Part shown: piece after piece, positions 1 to 8,682 of the stretch
Position numbering within the stretch: position 1 is the first letter of the stretch
Layout: the number at the start of each line of letters is the position of its first letter
Source of the DNA: Rhodothermales bacterium
GTDB lineage: Bacteria > Bacteroidota > Rhodothermia > Rhodothermales > JANQRZ01
Reading direction: 5' to 3'
Assembly: GCA_039944855.1 (NCBI GenBank)
Contig: JBDUXZ010000034.1
Location: 62,001 to 126,000, forward strand
DNA: 64,000 nucleotides
Translations under genes and position numbers: made by a program
The notes under the pieces: model-generated
What the model was told of the DNA's origin: nothing
Databases searched by the model: none
Seen by the model: only the letters and a program-made list of their open reading frames with translations

Positions 1-2
1 TG

Positions 3-1202
3 GCGGTCGCCGAACTCGGCGGCGACTTCTTCCCCGTCCGTGTGATCTCCGTGTTCAATGCCGACGGCACGCCGGCCAGCTTCTCGCCCGTCCGGTTCGT
101 CGACTACGCCGACGGCACGACGCCCCGCGACACGCTCGGTGGCTTCGTTACGCGGAACGCTGCCAACGAGCTGATCTGGGAGGGCCGCAGCGGTCGCGGT
201 CTCCGCGCCGACAGCGACGGCAACATCCTCGTGTCGCAGTTCACCACGCTGTTCAAGCTCGACTACGAGACCGGCCAGGGCCTCGCCCGCGTCGACGTGC
301 CCGAGACGCTCACCCAGGCCGGTGTCGACAACATGGGGAACGTGTACCTCGCCCCGGTGGTCCCCGGCACGCCGATCCGGATCTATGACACGGACCTCAA
401 CTTCCTCGGTAACGTCAGCGAGGCCTCGTCGAACTTCTCGCGCAGCATCACGGCGTCCCCGGACGGCCTCACGGTCTACGAGACGGCCTTCGAGAACACC
501 TTCACCATCATCCACCAGCGCGCCGACATCTTCTCCGAGTTCGACTCGGTCGGCGTGGCGTTCCGTGGGATGCGCACCGAGTCGGCCGCCTTCAACCCGG
601 CGACGGGCAACCTCTGGGTGAGCTCGGGCAACCCGCTCAACCTCCCGAACCAGGACGCGACGGTTGAGACCTCGTGGCTCTCGAACACGTGGTACGAGTT
701 CAGCCCCGACGACCTCGAGACGCCGCTCGACTCGATCCGCTGGGCCGGCTGCGAGAACTACATCGCCGGCGTCTGCCAAGACACACCGGCTCGCCCGCGC
801 GGCATCGCGTTCACCACGGACGGTACTGTCGCGTATGTGGCCGCCTTCAGCGCGGACGACATCAGCCCCGGCAGCAACGCCGAGAAGTTCATCCGCATGG
901 GCGTCGCCGTCGAGCCGACGGGCACGGCCGTGCCGGAGCAGGTCGCGCTCGGGCAGAACTACCCGAACCCGTTCCGCGGCTCGACGCAGATCGACTTCGA
1001 CCTGCCGGAGACCGGGCACGCCGCCCTCCGCGTCTACGACGTGCGGGGCCGCGAGGTCGCCGTGCTCGTGGACGAGGTGCTCTCCGCTCGGAGCTACTCG
1101 GCGCAGTTCAACGCCGAAGGCCTCGCCAGCGGCGTCTACGTCTACGTGCTGTCGCTCGACGGGCGTCAGCTCAGCACCAACCGGATGATGCTGATCGAGT
1201 GA
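3..1202 (+). CDS. T9SS-secreted beta-propeller-like protein (5' partial)
   Basis: The reading frame is open to the left edge, so the N-terminus and any signal peptide lie outside the window; the GTG at 42 is only an internal codon. The visible ~399 residues begin with NHL/YncE-like repeats (phrases such as DSDGNILVS, DNMGNVYLA, SPDGLTVYE, NPATGNLWVS), which suggests a beta-propeller. The last ~85 residues form a T9SS type A sorting domain: a YPNPF motif, a beta-rich RVYDVRGREV segment and a hydrophobic end finishing in MLIE. The protein should be exported across the outer membrane and anchored or released there. The substrate or ligand is not evident. A hairpin terminator follows the stop codon closely. 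Confidence 0.8.
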   Translation, partial: AVAELGGDFFPVRVISVFNADGTPASFSPVRFVDYADGTTPRDTLGGFVTRNAANELIWEGRSGRGLRADSDGNILVSQFTTLFKLDYETGQGLARVDVPETLTQAGVDNMGNVYLAPVVPGTPIRIYDTDLNFLGNVSEASSNFSRSITASPDGLTVYETAFENTFTIIHQRADIFSEFDSVGVAFRGMRTESAAFNPATGNLWVSSGNPLNLPNQDATVETSWLSNTWYEFSPDDLETPLDSIRWAGCENYIAGVCQDTPARPRGIAFTTDGTVAYVAAFSADDISPGSNAEKFIRMGVAVEPTGTAVPEQVALGQNYPNPFRGSTQIDFDLPETGHAALRVYDVRGREVAVLVDEVLSARSYSAQFNAEGLASGVYVYVLSLDGRQLSTNRMMLIE

Positions 1203-1224
1203 TCGCACGCCGCAGGTAGCACCG

Positions 1225-1255
1225 GGGGTGCCGGGCCGTCACGGCTCGGCACCCC
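1225..1255 (+). terminator. Hairpin terminator after the first gene
   Basis: A 9-bp perfect stem (GGGGTGCCG paired with CGGCACCCC) with a 13-base loop begins about 20 bases after the stop at 1202. It is followed by CTCGTTGT, only weakly T-rich. The next promoter box starts 7 bases further on. Confidence 0.7.
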
Positions 1256-1261
1256 TCGTTG

Positions 1262-1269
1262 TATGTTGG
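1262..1269 (+). promoter_or_regulatory. Candidate -7 box TATGTTGG
   Basis: Fits the TAnnTTnn pattern seen upstream of many genes here and lies 39 bases before the ATG at 1309. The expected -33 position falls inside the preceding terminator hairpin and shows no TTTG. Confidence 0.45.
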
Positions 1270-1308
1270 ACCTATGCGCTTCCTTCCGTTCCGCTCGACT
1301 CTCCCATC

Positions 1309-3156
1309 ATGAAACGCCTCCTCTTCGCCACGCTACTCGCGCTCGCGACCCTGCCCGCGCTCGCCCAAGACCCACCGAAGCACGAGTTCCGCGGGGCGTG
1401 GATCGCCACCGTCATCAACCTCGACTGGCCCACGTCGCCGAGCGCTACGACGGCCCAGCAGCAGGCCCAGCTAATCGGGATCCTCGACGCCCTGCAGGGC
1501 GCGGGGATCAACGCGGTGGTCTTCCAGGTCCGCACCGAATCCGACGCGTTCTACGCCTCGGAGACGGAGCCGTGGTCCTACTGGCTGACCGGCGAGCAGG
1601 GGACGGCGCCGGACCCGTTCTACGACCCGCTCGCCTTCGCGATCGAGGAGGCGCACAAGCGGGGGATGGAACTGCACGCGTGGTTCAACCCCTACCGCGC
1701 CGTGCGTGGCTCGGGGTACGCCAACTCCGCCGACCACGTCTCGATGGAACACCCCGAGTGGTTGCTCACGTTCGGAAACTTGCAGGTGCTCAACCCCGGC
1801 CTGCCCGAGGTCCGTGAGTACGTGACGGACGTCATCGCCGAGGTGGCCGAGCGCTACGACATCGACGGCGTCCACTTCGACGACTACTTCTATCCCTACC
1901 CCCCGAATCAGGTTACGGACGAGGACGCCGATGCGTTCGCCGCCGACCCGCGAGGGTTCACCAACATCGGCGACTGGCGACGCGACAACGTCAACTTGCT
2001 CGTCGCTTCTGTGAACGCGGCGATCCAGACTGCCAATCCCGACGTCGTCTTCGGGATCAGCCCCTTCGGCATCTGGAAGAACGGCGTGCCGGCAGGGACG
2101 TCGGGGCTCGACGCCTACAACGTTGTCTACGCCGATGCGTTGGCCTGGCTCGATGGGGGCACGATCGACTACCTCGCGCCGCAACTTTACTGGTCGTCGC
2201 AGCGCTCGTTCGACGCCGACGGGGATGGCGACCTCGACTTCAATCTGCAACGGTTCTCGACGTTGGCGCCGTGGTGGGCGCTACAGACGGCCGCGGCCGG
2301 GCGACATCTCTACCCCGGGCTCGCGGCCTACCGATCCGGCAACCCGGGGTACGCCCCGTCGGAGATCCCAACCCAGATTCGGTTCACGAGAGAGGCGGCC
2401 GACATGCAGGGGACGATCCTGTTCCGCGCGCGAGCCGGAATCCTCACGAGTCCCGGCAACCTCCGCGATTCATTGGAGACGGACCTCTACCGCCATCCGG
2501 CGCTGCCCCCGGTGATGCCGTGGCGAAGCCAGGCCGTCCCGGCCACGCCGGAGGAACTGGATTACGTGTTCGAGGGCGAGGACGTGACGCTCGCGTGGAC
2601 CCCGCCGGCTTCCAGTGCCGCCGACTCCGCCCGGTTCTTCGCCGTCTACCGCATCCAGTCGGCGACCGAGCCGGACTACGAGACGGCCCTCGCCGACGCC
2701 CGCAATCTCCTCGCCGTCACAGGCGAGACGACGTTCACCGACCGTCCCTTCAACGTCGGCGAGCCGTATTACTACGTCGTGACCGGCGTCAGCGCGAACT
2801 CAATCGAGAGCGCGCCGAGCAACGCCGTCGTGCTCGAAGGGGTCGCGATCGATACGGAGGACACGGCCGGGCCGCTCGCCTTCGAACTAGGCTCGAACTA
2901 CCCGAACCCGTTCGCTGCGCGGACGACGATCGGGTTCTCGCTGGACCGGCCGGCAGCGGTGACGCTCCGCGTGTACGACATGCTCGGGCGCACGGTGGCG
3001 ACGCTCGTGGACGATGCGCGGTACCCCGCCGGCTCGCACACCGTCGAGTGGGACGGCATCTCGGCGTCGGGCCGACGGCTAAGCAGCGGGACGTATTTCT
3101 ACCGGCTCGACGCCGACGGCCGGCGCGCGGCGAAGCCGATGACGCTGATCCGATAA
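1309..3156 (+). CDS. Secreted GHL10/DUF187 glycan hydrolase with T9SS domain
   Basis: This is a family 10-like glycosyl hydrolase (GHL10, formerly DUF187), the family of Bacillus YngK and E. coli DigH/YddW; DigH cleaves denuded peptidoglycan glycans. The ATG at 1309 is chosen because it opens a clean signal peptide ending in LPALAQ; an in-frame codon at 1228 would precede the promoter box. Residues ~27-395 are the barrel domain, with FRGAW, DGVHFDDYFYPYP and the paired acidic residues typical of the active site. Residues ~415-510 resemble a fibronectin III module, and ~525-615 form a T9SS sorting domain (YPNPF at 531). Its barrel is closely similar to that of the lipoprotein encoded at 7039. 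The substrate is inferred to be peptidoglycan from family and neighbours. Confidence 0.88.
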   Translation: MKRLLFATLLALATLPALAQDPPKHEFRGAWIATVINLDWPTSPSATTAQQQAQLIGILDALQGAGINAVVFQVRTESDAFYASETEPWSYWLTGEQGTAPDPFYDPLAFAIEEAHKRGMELHAWFNPYRAVRGSGYANSADHVSMEHPEWLLTFGNLQVLNPGLPEVREYVTDVIAEVAERYDIDGVHFDDYFYPYPPNQVTDEDADAFAADPRGFTNIGDWRRDNVNLLVASVNAAIQTANPDVVFGISPFGIWKNGVPAGTSGLDAYNVVYADALAWLDGGTIDYLAPQLYWSSQRSFDADGDGDLDFNLQRFSTLAPWWALQTAAAGRHLYPGLAAYRSGNPGYAPSEIPTQIRFTREAADMQGTILFRARAGILTSPGNLRDSLETDLYRHPALPPVMPWRSQAVPATPEELDYVFEGEDVTLAWTPPASSAADSARFFAVYRIQSATEPDYETALADARNLLAVTGETTFTDRPFNVGEPYYYVVTGVSANSIESAPSNAVVLEGVAIDTEDTAGPLAFELGSNYPNPFAARTTIGFSLDRPAAVTLRVYDMLGRTVATLVDDARYPAGSHTVEWDGISASGRRLSSGTYFYRLDADGRRAAKPMTLIR

Positions 3157-3214
3157 TGCCCAGCCTTCTACTCCACATCGAGCCCCTCATCTCGACTGAG
3201 CCGTCTCCATCGCC

Positions 3215-3242
3215 GTAGAGACGCAACATGTTGCGTCTCTAC
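3215..3242. repeat. 28-bp perfect palindrome, GTAG...CTAC type
   Basis: A perfect 28-bp palindrome whose left half is GTAGAGACGCAACA. It lies between convergent genes, 59 bases after one stop and before a separate terminator. A palindrome of the same length with the same GTAG/CTAC ends occurs at 38141. It looks like a mobile or REP-like intergenic repeat rather than a terminator, since no T-tract follows. Confidence 0.75.
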
Positions 3243-3310
3243 CAACGGTCGAATCAACGGCTATCGCGTCGGCAGCAGGACAAACCAGGAAGCGCTCCGC
3301 CACCAGCGGA

Positions 3311-3345
3311 AAGGGGGCGGCACCGAAGACCGGTGCCGCCCCCCT
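3311..3345. terminator. Bidirectional terminator between convergent genes
   Basis: A strong stem (AAGGGGGCGGCACCG paired with CGGTGCCGCCCCCCTT) with a short AAGAC loop lies between the stops of the GHL10 gene and the amidase gene. A-tract and T-tract flanks let it act in both directions. Confidence 0.85.
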
Positions 3346-3363
3346 TGCGTTGCGGCGGTCGTA

Positions 3364-5913
3364 TTACCGGACAAGCGTCAGCTTGATCGTCTCCGTCGAT
3401 TCGCCCGCGGTGAGGCGGCAGAAGTAGACGCCGCTCGCGAGGGCAGAGGCGTCCCACGTCAGCGCGTTCGTCCCGGCCGGGAAGCGGGCGCCGTCGGCGA
3501 GGCGGGCGACTTCGGCCCCGCGCACGTTGTAGACCACGGCCGTGACCTCGGCCGTAGCCGGGAGGTCGAAGGCAATTGTGGTTTCCGTACGGAAGGGGTT
3601 GGGGTAGCTGGCGTGGACGCGGAAGCGCTCGGGCGTGCCCGCCTCTGGCTCGCCGGCCACGGCCATCTGCTTCACGAGGCGGAGGTCGTCGATGTAATAC
3701 TGGCCGAACGGCTCGTTGCCGGGCACATACGTGAGCTGCATGCTGTCGAAGCGCAGCGTCCCGTCGAGCACGCCGTCGCCGATCCACGAGCCGACGCCGT
3801 CGCTCCCCATGTTCCACGAGACGAGCTGCCAGCCGACCCAGTCGATCGTGAACCACGGGCTGACTTCGGTGCCCGTCGTGCCGGTGTTCACCCGGTCATC
3901 GACGGCGAAGCGGAACTGGTTGCCGAGGCCGTCCCCGAAGACGTACGCCTGCAGGGTGTACGTGCTGTCGAATCGGACGTTGAACGGGGGGCCGCCGGCG
4001 AGGAACTCGCGGATGAGCCACGGCGAGGTGTCGACGTTCCACCCGTAGTCGAGCCGGAACGAGGCGACGCCGCCGTTGAGTAGGTTGTACACGTCGGTGT
4101 CGACGACGGCGCCGGTCGAGTCGGTGACGATGCCCGTCGTGGAGCCGCTCTGCTGCGGCACCCACCAGTTGACGTCCACATCGCTCTCGAAGTCGTCGAT
4201 CTCGGTGACGACGGTAGCGCGTGAGCCCGTCGTGAAGAGGGTCTGCTGGCGCGACGGCTGCGCGTTACGGAAGAGATCTTCGATCCCGGCTTCGAGCACG
4301 AGACGGTAGACCGTCTCCGCGGCGAGGTCGGCGGCGGGGAAGAACGTGACGACGCTCTGCTCGCCCACGTCGTACGGGACCACCTCGCCGGGCACGGCCG
4401 CGCCGCCGCCCGTCGGTTCGAGCCGGACGCGACCGTCGAGCGTGGCCGGGTTGATCCGCTCGCTGAACGTCGCGGTGACGAGGGGGCGGAACTCGACGCC
4501 TGTCGCCCCGAAGGCGGGGAACGCGCCGGCGAGCCGCGGCGGCACAGTGTCGGGGAAGCCGGTCGTGAACGTGAGCGTGAATGCGTCGCCGCCGGTCCCG
4601 TCGCCGTCGCCGTCGAGCGGATCTTCGAACGCACCCTCGGCAGTCCCGGCGATCGTGACCGTGTAATCCGTCTGGGGGAGGAGCGTGTCGGGTTCGAAGA
4701 CGAGCCGGGTGTCGGCCTCGTTCCATGCGAACGTGCCGTCCACGTCCGGCGCAATCGAGAACGCGGCCTCGACGCTGGCGCGGTCCATCGGCCGGCTGAA
4801 CTCGAAGACGAGCGGGTCGGTGATGCGGAAGTTGTCGTCGCCCTCGGCCGGCGTCGTCGAGGTCACGACCGGCGGGATCGTCGAGACGAGCTGGACGTCG
4901 GTGAACGTGAAGAAGGTGTCGACGGGCGTGATCTGGCTGGAGAACGGCGCGTAGCCCTCGGCCTCGACGGTGAACGCGAGCGTGCCGGCGGGGAGGCCGG
5001 GCAGGTAGTAGAACCCGTTGCGCAGCTCGTCCGGGTCGTCGGAGTACTGGTTGAAGAGGGATTCGTACGTATCGGTCGTGTACGACTGGCCGCCGATCGT
5101 GATGACGGCGCCGTTGATAGGCTGCTCGCTCTCGAGGTCGGAGACGATGCCCGTAGCGATGCGGGCGGGCGGGCGCTCGATGCCGTGGTAGTCGAGGATC
5201 GCCCAGAACATCGCGCGGGCTTCGAGCTGCTTCCACTCCGCGTTCATGTTGCGCTGGTTCTGCGTCGGGTTCGTGTGGAAGCCGGCCTCGCTCAGCGCGG
5301 AGGGCATGAGCGAGAAGCTCTGCACGAAGTTGCGCGAGCCCTTCGGCGTGACCGACACGTCGCGGCACGAGGACTCGCCGTAGAAGTCGCACTCGCCCCA
5401 CGCGCCGTCGTTCGAGAGGGGAATGCGCATGCCGCGGCCGAGGAGCGGCCCCATGATCTCGGCCCACGGCCGACCACCGTTGTACGGGGGCGCAGGCTCG
5501 CCGCCGGTCCGGAGCTGGGGCCAGAGCACGAAGAGGGAGTTGGCGCTCGGCGCCGCGGCGTTGCTGTGGATCGAGTGGAAGTGATCGGCGTTGAGCGCGT
5601 TCGCGTCGTCCACGCGCTGGCTCAGGCCGACGTTCTGCTGGTCGTTCGTCCGCGACAGGTAGACCGTGTCGATGTCGGTCTCGGTGAGGAGGATGTCGCG
5701 GAGTTCGAGGCCGACGCGGAGCACCTTCCGCGCTTCGGAGTAGCCGAAGACGCCGATGTTCTCGTTCTGGCTGTGGCCGGGGTCGAGGTAGAGGCTCCAG
5801 TCGGAGAGCCCGGTGACCTGCGCCGAGGCGGGCGCGGCGAGGCTCACGGCGAGGACGAGGAGGGGAAGCAAGCGAACCATGAGGGGCGAGGTCGGGAGGA
5901 GGCGGGGCATCAT
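3364..5913 (-). CDS. T9SS-secreted N-acetylmuramoyl-L-alanine amidase
   Basis: An 849-residue zinc amidase (Amidase_3) expected to cut the bond between MurNAc and the stem peptide outside the cytoplasm. The start chosen is the ATG whose ATGA overlaps the stop of the upstream TolB-like gene; a second ATG 33 bases downstream (MVRLLP) would also give a signal peptide. Visible catalytic residues are H47 (LDPGH), E60 (SEARK), H116 (SIHSN) and E209 (LSEAGFH). After ~250 come a carboxypeptidase-regulatory-like domain, two Ig-like Big_5 modules (~345-560), a region of unknown fold (~580-750) and a T9SS sorting domain (YPNPF near 766). The coupling to the TolB-like gene suggests a shared envelope role. 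Activity on peptidoglycan is a family-based inference. Confidence 0.88.
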   Translation of the reverse strand: MMPRLLPTSPLMVRLLPLLVLAVSLAAPASAQVTGLSDWSLYLDPGHSQNENIGVFGYSEARKVLRVGLELRDILLTETDIDTVYLSRTNDQQNVGLSQRVDDANALNADHFHSIHSNAAAPSANSLFVLWPQLRTGGEPAPPYNGGRPWAEIMGPLLGRGMRIPLSNDGAWGECDFYGESSCRDVSVTPKGSRNFVQSFSLMPSALSEAGFHTNPTQNQRNMNAEWKQLEARAMFWAILDYHGIERPPARIATGIVSDLESEQPINGAVITIGGQSYTTDTYESLFNQYSDDPDELRNGFYYLPGLPAGTLAFTVEAEGYAPFSSQITPVDTFFTFTDVQLVSTIPPVVTSTTPAEGDDNFRITDPLVFEFSRPMDRASVEAAFSIAPDVDGTFAWNEADTRLVFEPDTLLPQTDYTVTIAGTAEGAFEDPLDGDGDGTGGDAFTLTFTTGFPDTVPPRLAGAFPAFGATGVEFRPLVTATFSERINPATLDGRVRLEPTGGGAAVPGEVVPYDVGEQSVVTFFPAADLAAETVYRLVLEAGIEDLFRNAQPSRQQTLFTTGSRATVVTEIDDFESDVDVNWWVPQQSGSTTGIVTDSTGAVVDTDVYNLLNGGVASFRLDYGWNVDTSPWLIREFLAGGPPFNVRFDSTYTLQAYVFGDGLGNQFRFAVDDRVNTGTTGTEVSPWFTIDWVGWQLVSWNMGSDGVGSWIGDGVLDGTLRFDSMQLTYVPGNEPFGQYYIDDLRLVKQMAVAGEPEAGTPERFRVHASYPNPFRTETTIAFDLPATAEVTAVVYNVRGAEVARLADGARFPAGTNALTWDASALASGVYFCRLTAGESTETIKLTLVR

Positions 5914-6872
5914 CGGGCGAGGGGCAGGAGGTAGAGCGTGCCGTCGCCGAGGTCGTCGAAGGCAATCGTGCGGCCGTCGGGCGACCACGACGGGTTCATC
6001 TCGAGCCGATCGGCCGTCTGGGTGAGCGCGACGGTCTCGCCGCTGCCGTCGGTGCGGACGGCGAAAAGGTCGGAGGCGGTGAACGCCTCGCCATCGTCCT
6101 CGGTGCGCATGAACGCGATCCACTGGCCGTCGGGCGACCACGTCGGGCGGTGGCCGGGGCCGAGGCTCCGTAGCCCGCTCCCGTCGGCGTTCATCACGTG
6201 GAGGTCGCCGCCCATGATCTCGAACGCGACGCGCGCTCGGTCGGGCGAGGCGACGGCGTTGAGCACGCGCCGGTCGGTGAGCAGCGCCTCCGTCTGAGCC
6301 CCGCCGTCGCCGACTCGGACGGCGGCGAGCGTCGTGCCTTCGACCACGAACGCCGGGCCTGCGACGGCGCGCTGCGGCTCACCGGGCGACGCGAGGGCGA
6401 GGACTTCGAGCCCGTCGGGCGAGGGGAGGAGGACGGCGGTCCCGGTCGGGCTCCACTGCGGGAGAACGGGCATCCGCGCCCGGTAGTCGGTGAGCTGCTC
6501 GGCCGCGCCGCTCGCTAGGTCGAACACCTTGACGGCGCTCCGCCGCTGCGTGCCCTCGACTTGTGACACGCGAGCGAGGAGGGCCTGTCCGTCCGGCGAC
6601 CACGCAAAGCCGAAGCCTGCGGCGGACTCGGCCGTGATCTGCCGGAGCGCCTGCCCGTCGGGCTGGACGACCCACAGCCCGTCGTATCCGGGGCGTGTGA
6701 ATGCGAGCTGCGTGCCGTCCGGCGACCACGTCGGGTGGGCGAAGCCGGTGCCGTCGAGGTTGAGCGGGACTGGTGCCCCGGCGGCGCGGAGCGTGCTCTG
6801 CGCCACGGCGGGCGGCGCGACGGCGAGGGCGAGGAGGAGGCCGCCCAGCAGGGGCAGCGTGCGGAGTGGCAT
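5910..6872 (-). CDS. TolB-like beta-propeller protein (exported)
   Basis: About 320 residues with a signal peptide (MPLRTLPLLGG... ending PAVAQS) and at least five PD40/WD40-like repeats marked by the WSPDG signature (PTWSPDGTQLAF, FAWSPDGQAL, PTWSPDGQWIAF and others). This is the fold of the periplasmic TolB propeller. It lacks the TolB N-terminal domain, so it is not called tolB. The ATG at 6872 is preferred because it begins the signal peptide; an in-frame ATG at 6914 would add a hydrophilic stretch first. Its stop overlaps the start of the amidase gene by four bases, so the two are probably translated together. It may scaffold or sense envelope proteins; no enzyme activity is implied. Confidence 0.8.
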   Translation of the reverse strand: MPLRTLPLLGGLLLALAVAPPAVAQSTLRAAGAPVPLNLDGTGFAHPTWSPDGTQLAFTRPGYDGLWVVQPDGQALRQITAESAAGFGFAWSPDGQALLARVSQVEGTQRRSAVKVFDLASGAAEQLTDYRARMPVLPQWSPTGTAVLLPSPDGLEVLALASPGEPQRAVAGPAFVVEGTTLAAVRVGDGGAQTEALLTDRRVLNAVASPDRARVAFEIMGGDLHVMNADGSGLRSLGPGHRPTWSPDGQWIAFMRTEDDGEAFTASDLFAVRTDGSGETVALTQTADRLEMNPSWSPDGRTIAFDDLGDGTLYLLPLAR

Positions 6873-6947
6873 GAGCGCGGAGGTCAGGCGGTCGGGAAGC
6901 GGGGCAGAGGGCATATAATACCACATACCCTTTCGCGCTGCCCTCAT

Positions 6948-6955
6948 TAGCTTCG
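6948..6955 (+). promoter_or_regulatory. Candidate -7 box TAGCTTCG
   Basis: Matches the local TAnnTTnn pattern. It predicts a transcript start near 6962, which would make the ATG at 6964 almost leaderless and favours the GTG at 7039 as the true start of the lipoprotein gene. Confidence 0.45.
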
Positions 6956-7038
6956 GGGTTCGTATGCTCCACCCGTCGAGGGGCGCTCGCTCCAGCGACC
7001 CCGGCTCGCCGCACTTCCTTCACCCAGACGACCGCTTC

Positions 7039-8595
7039 GTGCGACACCTCCGCTCTCTTAGCCTCTCCGTTCTTTTACTCAGCCTCGCGGGACTCGCCGG
7101 GTGCTCCTCCACGCGCCCGCCCGCGCTCGACCTCGACGGGCCCGCCGTCGTGCCGCCGCTGCCGGACGTGCAGCGCGAGTTCCGTGGCGCGTGGGTCGCC
7201 ACGGTCGACAACATCGACTGGCCGACGCGGCCGGGGCTGTCCACGGCCGAGCAGCAGGCCGAACTCCGCGCGCTCCTCGACCGCGCCGTCCTCCTCAACC
7301 TCAACGCGATCGTCTTCCAGATTCGACCCACCGCCGACGCGTTCTACGCCTCGCCGCACGAGCCGTGGTCGGCGTACCTCACGGGGCAGCAGGGGCAGCC
7401 GCCGGAGCCGTACTACGACCCGCTCGCCTTCGCCGTCGAGGAGGCGCACCGGCGCGGGCTCGAACTCCACGCGTGGTTCAACCCGTACCGCGCCTACCAC
7501 CCGACGGCAAAGGGCGAGCTCGCCGCGAGCCACATCAGCCGGACGCACCCCGAGGTCGTGCATCAGTATGGTGATCTGCTGTGGATGGACCCCAGCGAGC
7601 CCGTCGTCGTCGACCACAGCCTCCGCGTGATCCTCGACGTCGTCGCGCGCTACGACATCGACGGCGTCCACCTCGACGACTACTTCTACCCGTACCCCGT
7701 CACCGACTCCCTCGACCAGACCGTGCCGTTTCCCGACAGCACGAGTTGGATGCGCGCCGTCGCAGAGGGCAACACGCTCAGCCGCGACGACTGGCGGCGG
7801 CAGAGCGTCGACCGCTTCGTCGAGCGGCTCTACGACGAGGTGAAGGCGGCGAAGCCGTGGGTGAAGGTCGGGATCAGCCCGTTCGGGATCTGGCGGCCCG
7901 GCTACCCCGCGTCGGTCACGGGCTTCGACGCCTACGCCGCGATCTACGCCGACGCGCGCAAGTGGCAGCAGGCCGGCTGGGTCGACTACTTCACGCCGCA
8001 GCTCTACTGGTCGATCGACAGCAAGGGGCAGAGCTATCCGGCCCTCCTCGACTGGTGGGTCGAGCAGAACACCCAGCGCCGTCACCTCTGGCCGGGCAAC
8101 TACATCAGCCGCGTCATGTTCGAGGGGCGGAGCGCGTGGGAGCCGGGCGAGATCGTCGAACAGGTCCGCGTGACGCGCGCACGGCCGGGCGCGACGGGCA
8201 ACGTCCACTTCAGCATCAAGGCGCTGCGCGACACCGTCAGCGTGCTTGGCGAACAACTCGCCGCCGAGGTCTACGGGGCGCCCGCGCTCGTCCCCGCCTC
8301 GCCGTGGCTCGACGCCGACGCGCCGGGGGCACCAACCCTCGCTATCGAGCGCGCCGCCGACCTCCTCGCCGTGGCGATGACGCCGGGCGACGACGAGCCC
8401 GTCTGGCTGTGGACCGTCCGCACGCGGCACGGCGCGACGTGGACCGTCGACGTGGTGCCGGGCTGGCAGCAGATGCATCCGCTCGCGCGAGGCACGAACG
8501 GGGAGGCGCCGGACGAAGTCGCCGTGTCGGCCGTGGACCGCGTCGGGAACGAGGGGCCGGTGGCGCGGCTGCGGCTGAACCCGACGATGCCGTAG
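7039..8595 (+). CDS. GHL10/DUF187 glycan hydrolase lipoprotein
   Basis: The second GHL10-family hydrolase of the window, 518 residues, anchored as a lipoprotein. The GTG start at 7039 gives a compact lipoprotein signal ending in LAGLAGC with Cys22 as the lipid site; the in-frame ATG at 6964 would add a poor 25-residue extension. The barrel (~50-420) shares FRGAW, NIDWPT, ELHAWFNPYR and DGVHLDDYFYPYP with the protein at 1309 but has no T9SS domain. The two enzymes are therefore near-duplicates sent to different places. A likely role is cleavage of denuded peptidoglycan strands, as for E. coli DigH. It precedes the AmpG-like permease by 87 bases in the same direction. Confidence 0.87.
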   Translation: MRHLRSLSLSVLLLSLAGLAGCSSTRPPALDLDGPAVVPPLPDVQREFRGAWVATVDNIDWPTRPGLSTAEQQAELRALLDRAVLLNLNAIVFQIRPTADAFYASPHEPWSAYLTGQQGQPPEPYYDPLAFAVEEAHRRGLELHAWFNPYRAYHPTAKGELAASHISRTHPEVVHQYGDLLWMDPSEPVVVDHSLRVILDVVARYDIDGVHLDDYFYPYPVTDSLDQTVPFPDSTSWMRAVAEGNTLSRDDWRRQSVDRFVERLYDEVKAAKPWVKVGISPFGIWRPGYPASVTGFDAYAAIYADARKWQQAGWVDYFTPQLYWSIDSKGQSYPALLDWWVEQNTQRRHLWPGNYISRVMFEGRSAWEPGEIVEQVRVTRARPGATGNVHFSIKALRDTVSVLGEQLAAEVYGAPALVPASPWLDADAPGAPTLAIERAADLLAVAMTPGDDEPVWLWTVRTRHGATWTVDVVPGWQQMHPLARGTNGEAPDEVAVSAVDRVGNEGPVARLRLNPTMP

Positions 8596-8647
8596 TCGAT
8601 ACCGTCGCGCCGCCGTCGCGCGTTGTTCTAACCTCCAGATCCGGCCG

Positions 8648-8655
8648 TAGCTTCA
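8648..8655 (+). promoter_or_regulatory. Candidate -7 box TAGCTTCA
   Basis: TAnnTTnn box 27 bases before the permease start. A TTG at 8623 lies 22 bases upstream as a possible -33 element. Confidence 0.4.
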
Positions 8656-8682
8656 GGCCCCCTCTCCCAACTCCCAAGTCTG

